The notes under the pieces: generated by a model | Databases searched by the model: none | The model's input: only the letters and a program-made list of their open reading frames with translations | What the model was told of the DNA's origin: nothing | Part shown: piece after piece, positions 1 through 6,200 of the stretch | How positions within the stretch are numbered: the first letter of the stretch is position 1 | Layout of the letters: every line of letters starts with the position of its first letter | Made by a program: the position numbers and the translations under genes | DNA from: an uncultured Fidelibacterota bacterium | GTDB lineage: Bacteria; Fidelibacterota; Marinisomatia; SCGC-AAA003-L08; D37C17 | Length of the DNA: 6,440 nucleotides | Assembly (NCBI GenBank): GCA_913049525.1 | Contig: CAJWYZ010000084.1 | Span: 1-6,440, forward strand | Reading direction: 5' to 3'

Positions 1-1
1 G

Positions 2-472
2 TCTGGTGATATAGAAGTATTAAATACATCTGATAATCTTACCATCAGCTATGATGTGATCATTGATGCTGGAGAGTATATGAATTGGGTACTTACATCA
101 GAAAGTGGTGAAGAATACCTTCTTGAAGGCACAGGTGAGATAACAGTACCAACAGAGGAAACCTTTACTTTAGAAAGAAAAGCAATCATACCAATTTCCT
201 ATACACTTCACCAGAACTACCCCAACCCCTTCAACCCAATCACAAGCCTCAGATACGACCTGCCAGAGCAGGCACAGGTTACACTTACAGTATACGATCT
301 GATCGGCAGGGAAGTAACTCAACTTGTAAATACTGCACAAGAAGCAGGCTACAGGTCAGTCCAGTGGAATGCTACAGACATGCATGGCAAACCTGTAAGT
401 GCAGGAGTCTACCTCTACCAGATCCGTGCTGGTGAGTTTGTGCAGACAAGGAAGATGGTGCTGTTGAAGTAA
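2..472 (+). CDS. 3' end of a secreted protein with a T9SS type A C-terminal sorting domain (5' partial)
   Basis: The frame is open from the first complete codon at position 2 to TAA at 470-472, so the gene starts upstream of the window and 156 residues are visible. The first 66 or so residues (SGDIEVLNTSDN..., beta-rich and acidic) belong to an upstream domain I do not recognise. From about position 200 the last 90 residues form a T9SS type A sorting domain: YTLHQNYPNPFNP, then a beta-sandwich stretch with LPEQAQVTLTVYDLIGREV, a W-N-A-T turn, PVSAGVYLYQI and the final MVLLK. In the family this domain takes a protein already exported by Sec through the outer-membrane T9SS translocon, after which it is cut off or anchored at the surface. 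The GTG at 56 could be read as a start, but the coding frame continues upstream of it with no stop, so an internal start is unlikely. What the mature protein does cannot be told from this fragment. Confidence 0.93.
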   Translation, partial: SGDIEVLNTSDNLTISYDVIIDAGEYMNWVLTSESGEEYLLEGTGEITVPTEETFTLERKAIIPISYTLHQNYPNPFNPITSLRYDLPEQAQVTLTVYDLIGREVTQLVNTAQEAGYRSVQWNATDMHGKPVSAGVYLYQIRAGEFVQTRKMVLLK

Positions 473-479
473 GTTTGTG

Positions 480-501
480 GTACAGACTTTTTTGTCTGTA
501 C
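480..501 (+). terminator. Hairpin with T6 loop just after the stop codon; possible terminator
   Basis: GTACAGAC (480-487) and GTCTGTAC (494-501) are perfect 8-bp inverted arms around a loop of six T. The hairpin begins 7 bases after the TAA of the T9SS-tail gene, which is where a transcription terminator would be. The usual U-run after the stem is missing (CAGTTTAGG follows); the T-run is in the loop. It could therefore be an atypical terminator, a 3' end stabiliser or a DNA-binding palindrome. Confidence 0.5.
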
Positions 502-596
502 AGTTTAGGTATTATCACCTTCGTAAGATTACAAATATTTTTAATTAATCTTAGTTGCTTAATAAGATATTTTATTTTTTTGTATTAAATTAAACT
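502..596 (+). promoter_or_regulatory. AT-rich leader of the cyclase gene, no Shine-Dalgarno
   Basis: This 95-base gap should hold the promoter of the cyclase gene, because a hairpin separates it from the gene before. It is strongly AT-rich. TTGCTT (555-560) resembles a -35 box, but no well-spaced -10 hexamer follows: TATTAA at 583-588 is 22 bases away. There is no purine-rich Shine-Dalgarno sequence ahead of the ATG (the bases before it are TAAATTAAACT). Starts without a Shine-Dalgarno in an A/T-rich leader are common in Bacteroidota-like lineages. No single promoter can be assigned with confidence. Confidence 0.3.
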
Positions 597-2915
597 ATGG
601 AACAGAAGTCTAAACCAAAAAGAAGACTTGCTGCAATTGTATTTACCGATATTGTCGGATTTACAAAGCTTTCCGCTAAAGATGAAACCAAAGCAGCAGA
701 GTTAATCAAAAGGCAAAGGGCCCTGCTAGTACCTATTATTCAATCCCACGATGGCGAACTGTTAAAAGAAATGGGAGATGGACTGTTACTCTCGTTTTTT
801 AGCGCCACCAGTGCAGTTGAATGTGCAATAGCAATACAGGAAATAGCGAATACAATCGATGACCTGAATCTGAGGATTGGTATACACCAGGGTGAAGTGA
901 TCATTGACGGAAAAGATATCATTGGTGACGATGTAAATGTTGCTGCAAGGATCGAACCATTTTCTGCGCCAGGAGGCATCGCAATATCCAATGCCGTTCA
1001 GCAGGACATTGCCAGCAACGCAAGCTTTAAGACAAAACTGGTAGGAAAGCCAAAACTAAAAGGTGTTCAACAAGATATCACGATATATTGTATAATTTCT
1101 CATGGACTTCCTGAAACAAAACTCTCTGAAGTTTCTGCCAAACTTGAAAAGAAAACTCCAATTTGGTATTTTGTAGTTCCAGTATTATTATTGATTGGAA
1201 TTACAACATATTTTCTGATTCCAAAGAAACCGTCAGTAGCATCTGTGGCTGTCATGTATATGGAGATCAAGGGTAATGACGAAGACCAGTACCTTGAAAC
1301 AATAACTGAAGATCTGATCTTTGATCTCTCCAGTGCACTGCCGGGGAAATTAAAAGTTTCAGAAAATGCATCCGTAAAAAAACTGAAAAATTCCGATCTT
1401 GAAACAGCTGAAATTGCAAAAAAGTTGGGTGTGGAATTTGTATTCAGAAGCAGTCTCCAGAGATATGGCGATGGATTTAATCTTCGCTGCAGACTGGTCG
1501 AGGCATCATCCGGTACTGACAAATTCATAAATAAATGGTTTATTGAGGCAAACAGTCTCCAGTCAATTGTTGGTGTGCTTGTAGACAATATAATCAGCGG
1601 ACTGGACCTAAACGTTGAGGGTGAGCTGAGCAAGATTGAATATAATCCTGAAGCTTATCAATTGTATCTGAAATCCAAGGACCTTTATGCCCGCGGTATG
1701 GACTATGAGCAAACAGAACGAGCAATGGAAATTATGCAGAATGCTATTACGCTTGATGATAAATTAATATCCGCACAGCTCAAGCTGGGAATAATGTACT
1801 ATGATAATGGGGAGTACGACAAGGCAGGAAAATTGTATGAACAAGCGCTCAATAAAAGCAAACAACTGGAGGATAATTCCAATATTGCAGAATCCCTGAG
1901 AAAACAAGGTGCACTCTACAGGAAACAAAAACAGTATGATAAGGCACTCGAAAAATTAAATGAAGCTCTTTCTATTTTTAAGGTCATGAATGATAAGAGC
2001 AGCATGGCCAAGGCGATGAACAGCATTGCTATTCTTTACTATCTAACCAAGCGCCTTGATGAGGCACTTGAATACTGGCTTCAGGCCTATAATACAGCCA
2101 AGGAATTTGATGATAAACTAAAAATATCAAAATATGTCAATAATATAGGGATATGGTATTGGAAGGACTTTCAATATTCAAAAGCTATTGATTATTACAA
2201 TGAAAGCCTTTTGATTAAGGAAGAGCTTGGAGACACAAGGAATTATGGAAAAACACTGCACAATATAGGCAAGGTATATTACGACATGGGTGATTTCATA
2301 AATTCTATTGAGTACTTCAATAAAAGTATTGAGCTAAAAGAAAAACTCAATGATAAAAAAGGTTTGAAAGCTACTCTTCTAAAAATGGGTGAAGCATATT
2401 TTGAAAATGAAGACTATACTAATGCACTCACTAACTTTAGAAAGTCACTCACCATTACCAGATCTTTTGATGATATCTATGATATCTCTGATAGATATAA
2501 GGCGATTGGTATGTCCCATTTCAATATTTCGAACTATGACAGTGCTACATACTATCTAAAGATGGCTGATAGTATTTTTATCGATTATCCTATTTCCAGA
2601 TTACCCGTTCTATCGTGGCTAGCTCTAAGTTCATCCAAAGATGGTAATATTGAAAAAACGAAAAGCTATGTGAAAGAATTTGAAACACTGATCAGCATTA
2701 ATGATCCAAAGGGAAAGGAAATCATTGCACTGAACTGGAACATGTACAGGGTCTATCAGTCATTAGGGAATACCAATACTGCAAAGGAATATTTAGAGAA
2801 TTCATATTTAGAAATAAAAACCCATTCAAAAAATATTAAAGACAAGAAGGATAGAAATAAATACCTTTCCGTAAAACTGAATCAGGATATTACAACAGCC
2901 TGGGCAGCCCTGTAA
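597..2915 (+). CDS. Membrane-bound class III adenylate cyclase with TolB-N-like domain and TPR array
   Basis: Predicted to make cAMP from ATP. Residues 10-168 are a class III cyclase domain with all expected catalytic residues: metal-binding D18 (FTDIVGFT) and D61 (EMGDG), purine-selecting K57 and D107 (the Lys/Asp pair of adenylate rather than guanylate cyclases), and transition-state N114 and R118 (VNVAAR). One membrane span follows at 189-208. With no N-terminal signal, the cyclase should be cytoplasmic and the rest extracytoplasmic. Residues about 213-345 look like the TolB-N-like domain common in cyclase-TPR proteins (VAVMYME, TEDLIFDLS, AKKLGVEFVFRSSLQR). From N350 (NPEAYQLYL) to about 740 there are roughly nine TPR units of about 40 residues (YYDNGEYDKA, YRKQKQYDKA, YYDMGDFINS), probably for protein binding. 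The ATG at 597 is the only upstream start, since TAA lies in frame at 591. The last six or so residues (TAWAAL) are read from out-of-frame T9SS-tail DNA, so the natural C-terminus may be altered. Confidence 0.95.
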   Translation: MEQKSKPKRRLAAIVFTDIVGFTKLSAKDETKAAELIKRQRALLVPIIQSHDGELLKEMGDGLLLSFFSATSAVECAIAIQEIANTIDDLNLRIGIHQGEVIIDGKDIIGDDVNVAARIEPFSAPGGIAISNAVQQDIASNASFKTKLVGKPKLKGVQQDITIYCIISHGLPETKLSEVSAKLEKKTPIWYFVVPVLLLIGITTYFLIPKKPSVASVAVMYMEIKGNDEDQYLETITEDLIFDLSSALPGKLKVSENASVKKLKNSDLETAEIAKKLGVEFVFRSSLQRYGDGFNLRCRLVEASSGTDKFINKWFIEANSLQSIVGVLVDNIISGLDLNVEGELSKIEYNPEAYQLYLKSKDLYARGMDYEQTERAMEIMQNAITLDDKLISAQLKLGIMYYDNGEYDKAGKLYEQALNKSKQLEDNSNIAESLRKQGALYRKQKQYDKALEKLNEALSIFKVMNDKSSMAKAMNSIAILYYLTKRLDEALEYWLQAYNTAKEFDDKLKISKYVNNIGIWYWKDFQYSKAIDYYNESLLIKEELGDTRNYGKTLHNIGKVYYDMGDFINSIEYFNKSIELKEKLNDKKGLKATLLKMGEAYFENEDYTNALTNFRKSLTITRSFDDIYDISDRYKAIGMSHFNISNYDSATYYLKMADSIFIDYPISRLPVLSWLALSSSKDGNIEKTKSYVKEFETLISINDPKGKEIIALNWNMYRVYQSLGNTNTAKEYLENSYLEIKTHSKNIKDKKDRNKYLSVKLNQDITTAWAAL

Positions 2916-2989
2916 GTGCTGGAGTCTATTTCTACCAGATTCGTGCTGGAGAGTTTGTGCAGACCAGGAAGATGGTACTGTTGAAGTAA
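2894..2989 (+). pseudogene. Relic of a T9SS type A C-terminal sorting domain, out of frame with the cyclase
   Basis: In the reading frame that ends with TAA at 2987-2989, the DNA encodes NSLGSPVSAGVYFYQI, then RAGEF and the ending QTRKMVLLK. This is the last third (about 32 of 90 residues) of a T9SS sorting domain. The frame has no start codon; it is closed by a stop at 2858-2860 and overlaps the cyclase 3' end in another frame. Positions 2909-2990 match 392-473 of the first gene at 75 of 82 bases, and six of the seven differences fall at third codon positions, so this was coding DNA until fairly recently. The simplest reading is that a deletion or insertion joined the cyclase gene to the 3' remnant of a T9SS-substrate gene. 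A sequencing frameshift would not make a complete sorting domain either, because its first two thirds (including YPNPFNP) are absent. Confidence 0.85.
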
Positions 2990-3000
2990 GCATTTCTTCT

Positions 3001-3039
3001 GGGGACCCCACCCACCCAACTTTAGGGGCACCCCCCTGA
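3001..3039 (+). terminator. C/G-tract patch with weak hairpin after the cyclase and relic
   Basis: A 36-base cluster of C and G runs (GGGGACCCC, CCC, CCC, GGGG, CCCCCC) stands out from AT-rich surroundings. TTAGGGG (3022-3028) can pair with CCCCTGA (3033-3039), including one G-T pair, around a 4-base loop, giving a GC-rich hairpin 32 bases after the relic's stop. No T-run follows (TTATATG does), so intrinsic termination is only a possibility. On the complementary strand the same bases make four closely grouped G-runs. Confidence 0.3.
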
Positions 3040-3082
3040 TTATATGTTATATGTCACTCTCACACAAAACAGGTAAAAAGGT

Positions 3083-3098
3083 TGTGATAGGAATCACA
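3083..3098. promoter_or_regulatory. CRP-type operator palindrome TGTGAT-N4-ATCACA
   Basis: TGTGATAGGAATCACA is a perfect 6+6 inverted repeat with a 4-base centre and matches the classical cAMP receptor protein consensus TGTGA-N6-TCACA exactly in both half-sites. It lies in the intergenic gap after the adenylate cyclase gene and 155 bases before the ATG of the beta-helix gene. Measured from the palindrome centre (3090.5), a start site near 3149-3152 would put it at about -59 to -62, the place used in class I CRP-activated promoters. The match is seen directly; binding by a CRP/FNR-family protein is inferred, and no such regulator gene is in the window. FNR-type sites would read TTGAT-N4-ATCAA, which fits less well. 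Confidence 0.65.
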
Positions 3099-3113
3099 TT
3101 TCCAACTTAGGAA

Positions 3114-3170
3114 TTGTCCATTCCTTGTATATTTTGTAATATTTACCACGTGTTGAATAAAGCATATGAT
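3114..3170 (+). promoter_or_regulatory. Candidate promoter(s) of the beta-helix gene
   Basis: Two sigma-70-like pairs with ideal 17-base spacing can be drawn here: TTGTCC (3114-3119) with TAATAT (3137-3142), and TTTACC (3142-3147) with TATGAT (3165-3170). Each hexamer has mismatches to consensus, and in this AT-rich gap some matches are expected by chance. Both lie downstream of the CRP-type palindrome, which suits an activator site. A weak AT-rich inverted repeat (AATAAAG 3156-3162, CTTTATT 3174-3180) overlaps the second pair. Confidence 0.35.
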
Positions 3171-3244
3171 TATCTTTATTAAGAATCACCTATCTTTTTT
3201 ATTCCCCAACAAATATATCCCTAACAGCTTTCAAATTTATTAAC

Positions 3245-3250
3245 AAGGAG
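3245..3250 (+). promoter_or_regulatory. Shine-Dalgarno AAGGAG for the beta-helix gene
   Basis: AAGGAG lies 3 bases before the ATG at 3254 and 6 bases before a second, adjacent ATG at 3257. The 6-base spacing is closer to the usual optimum, so translation may start at 3257; the product would differ by a single methionine. The cyclase gene upstream has no such site. Confidence 0.7.
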
Positions 3251-3253
3251 TCT

Positions 3254-6200
3254 ATGATGAAGAAATGGACGATTAACGTTTTTATTTTGTTAGCATTTTC
3301 GTTATTAAATGCTACAATAATTCACATTCCTGCCGATTATCCCGCAATACAGGAAGGTATCAATGCTTCAGTTGATGGAGACACTGTCCTGGTTGCAGAT
3401 GGTGTATATTATGAAAACCTAAGTATCGACAGGGAGATCACACTTGCAAGCCACTTCATTATTGATGGTAACATCAGCCACAGGGATTCCACAATTATTG
3501 ATGGAGGTAATTATGATGAAGATTCAGGACCTTTTGGAAGTTGTGTTCTCTTTCGTCCTCCGGAAAATGGAGATGCTATAAGCCCTAAACTCACTGGTTT
3601 TACTATCCAGCATGGCAGGGGGACAAGAGTACGGGAAATAATTGAAACATCAGATGGAGATACGACCATAACCTATTTCATGGGTGGTGGTTTAATGATA
3701 TGGCATACTCTACCCGAGATCACCTATAATTACATCAGGGATAACGGAAGTGACTCGGATACCCGGGCTGGCTCAACAAAAAGAGGCGGTGCCAATGGCC
3801 TGAATAATTCAGACGATGTGGAGTTTGATGAAGACAGGAGTGAACCTTATGACAGAACTCTTCTTACCCGTGATGATGAGATAATATTCTCCAACAACAT
3901 TTTTGAGAACAACGATTCTGAAACAGGGAATACGTTTGAGTCAATTGGATATGTGGGAGACATAGACTTTTCAGGTTCATTTTTTGATGTATTTTCTACA
4001 GAGTATGAAGATGTTTCAGATTATTGGGTTATTTCTGGGGATGCATATACAGATTTCACAGGAGGTTCAGGTGAGTTAGAAGCGATCACTTATGATGTCT
4101 GTGTTAGTTCTGATGGTGTGGATGAAACGATTACCACAGGAACAGAGCAAGATCCGTTCAAGACAATTGATTATGCAATGAGCAGGACTTATGGAACAGC
4201 AGGTGATCCAATCACTATTCATCTTTTTGATGAAACATATGCACCATCAACAACAGGTGAAAATTTCCCAATTATGATGATATCTAATATTAACCTCCTT
4301 GGACAAGGTGAAGAGGTAACAATTATAGATGCAGAAGAGACACGTAGAGTAATTACAATGGAAGAATGTCAAAATAATATTATATCAGATCTTACCATAA
4401 CTGGGGGAAATGAGGCAGATAAAGGCGGCGGGATGCATTTATCCTCTTCCAATCCCACACTGACCCATGTCATCATTAGCGGAAATACGTCAAATTCTCA
4501 TGGCGGCGGGATGCGTTTATCCTATTCCAATCCCACACTGACCCATGTAACCATAGTTAATAATACGGCAAATATTTGGGGCGGCGGGATGTCTATATAC
4601 TCTTCCAATCCCACACTTACCCATGTCACCATCAGCGGAAATACGGCAGAAGTTGATGGCGGCGGGACAGTTTTAATATTTTCCAATCCCACACTTACCC
4701 ATGTCACCATCAGCGGAAATACGGCATATGCTAATGGCGGCGGGATGTCTATATACTCTTCCAATCCCACACTTACCCATGTCACCATCAGCGGAAATAC
4801 GGCAGAAGGTAATGGCGGCGGGATGCGTTTATACTCTTCCAATCCCACACTTACCCATGTCACCATCAGCGGAAATACGGCAGAAGGTAATGGCGGCGGG
4901 ATGCGTTTATACTCTTCCAATCCCACACTTACCCATGTCACCATCAGCGGAAATACGGCAGAAGTTGATGGCGGCGGGATGCGTTTAACCTCTTCCAATC
5001 CCATGCTTAACAACTCCATCATCTGGGATAATAGCCCAGAGTCTATCTATATAATTTTTGGAACACCTCTAATTACATATAGTGATATTGAAGGTGGCTG
5101 GGAAGGCAATGGGAATATTAACTCAGACCCCCTATTTGCCGACCCTGAAAATGGTGATTTTACTTTACAGGAAGGCTCACCGTGTATAGATAGTGGCGAT
5201 CCAAATCTCTGGTATGAAGACATGGATGGAACAAGGGCTGACATGGGCGTTACAGGTGGACTGTTTGTACTTCCCAATTTTATATCGCATGACTTTGGAG
5301 AAGTGGGTGATATTGGAAGTGACAAACAGTTTAGTCTCTATAACTACGCAGAAACGGCTATTACCATAAGCAGTGTTAGTTTTAATACGTCATCTTTTAC
5401 TACAAATACATCTTTCCCAAGCACAATAGAGCCTTTTGAGATGGGTATTATCAATATAGAGGCTAATAATTCATCTTTTGGCATGGTTCAAGACACAATG
5501 GAACTTGTAAGTGAAGATCTGCCAGAAGGTATATATGTATCTTTATCAGTAACGGGAACAGCAGACAATGTATTATCAGGTAACCTTTCTGGAACATATT
5601 CTGCGGTTGAGTATCGCATCACTGGAGATCTTACCATTGCAAGTGGTGATACGGTGTATCTACTAGCTGGAACACGGTTTTTAGTTGATGGGCAGTATAA
5701 TTTTAATATCTATGGAACACTTAAAGCCATAGGAACAGAGACAGATAGTATAATATTTGATAACTTTGGTGAAGAAAAATGGAAAGGCTTTACATTAGAT
5801 GGTGCATCAGATGAAACCGAATTTAAATATGTTAGAATATCTGGAGCTGAAAAGATGTATGGCGACGCCAGTGGCGGCGGGATGGATTTAAATAGTTCCA
5901 ATCCCACACTGACCCATGTAACCATAGTTAATAATACGGCAAATATTTATGGCGGTGGGATGCGTTTATCCTCTTCCAATCCCACACTCACCCATGTGAC
6001 CATTAGTGGAAATACGTCAAATAATTATGGCGGTGGGATAAGTATATTATATTCCAATCCCACACTCACCCATGTGACCATTAGCGGAAATACGGCAGAA
6101 GTTGATGGCGGCGGGATGAATATATATGATTCCGATCTCACACTTATTACAAACTCTATTATCTGGGATAATAGTCCAAATTCCATATATGCATCAGCAG

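Noticed and set aside
573..582. Bacteroidota-type -7 promoter box (TAnnTTTG) ahead of the cyclase gene
   Set aside because: The sequence is TA followed by seven T and G, two bases too long for the consensus, and no well-placed -33 box is seen.
740..1633. Minus-strand open frames opposite the cyclase domain (740-991 and 1100-1633)
   Set aside because: They lie opposite well-supported cyclase and TolB-N-like coding sequence, show no recognisable protein features and have no start signals.
2826..3011. Minus-strand open frame across the cyclase end
   Set aside because: It is the antisense of the T9SS-tail relic and the cyclase 3' end; no start signal and composition unlike a real protein.
3156..3180. 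AT-rich inverted repeat AATAAAG...CTTTATT as a riboswitch or terminator
   Set aside because: Only seven pairs with one G-C and an 11-base loop; too weak to call in such AT-rich sequence, and no conserved riboswitch core is visible.
4701..4988. Plus-strand open frame of 95 codons with a repeated MSPSAEIRQ motif
   Set aside because: A shifted-frame shadow of the same repeats inside the beta-helix gene; no ribosome site and no known domain.
4522..5022. Minus-strand open frame of 166 codons across array 1
   Set aside because: It is the reverse complement of the 78-bp repeats. Because 78 is divisible by three, one stop-free unit keeps the whole frame open. The + strand frame has signal peptide, Shine-Dalgarno and domain structure; this one has none.
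4424..5047. CRISPR array
   Set aside because: The spacing is regular, but the units abut with no unique spacers, are 78 bases long, and are translated in frame as part of a large protein.
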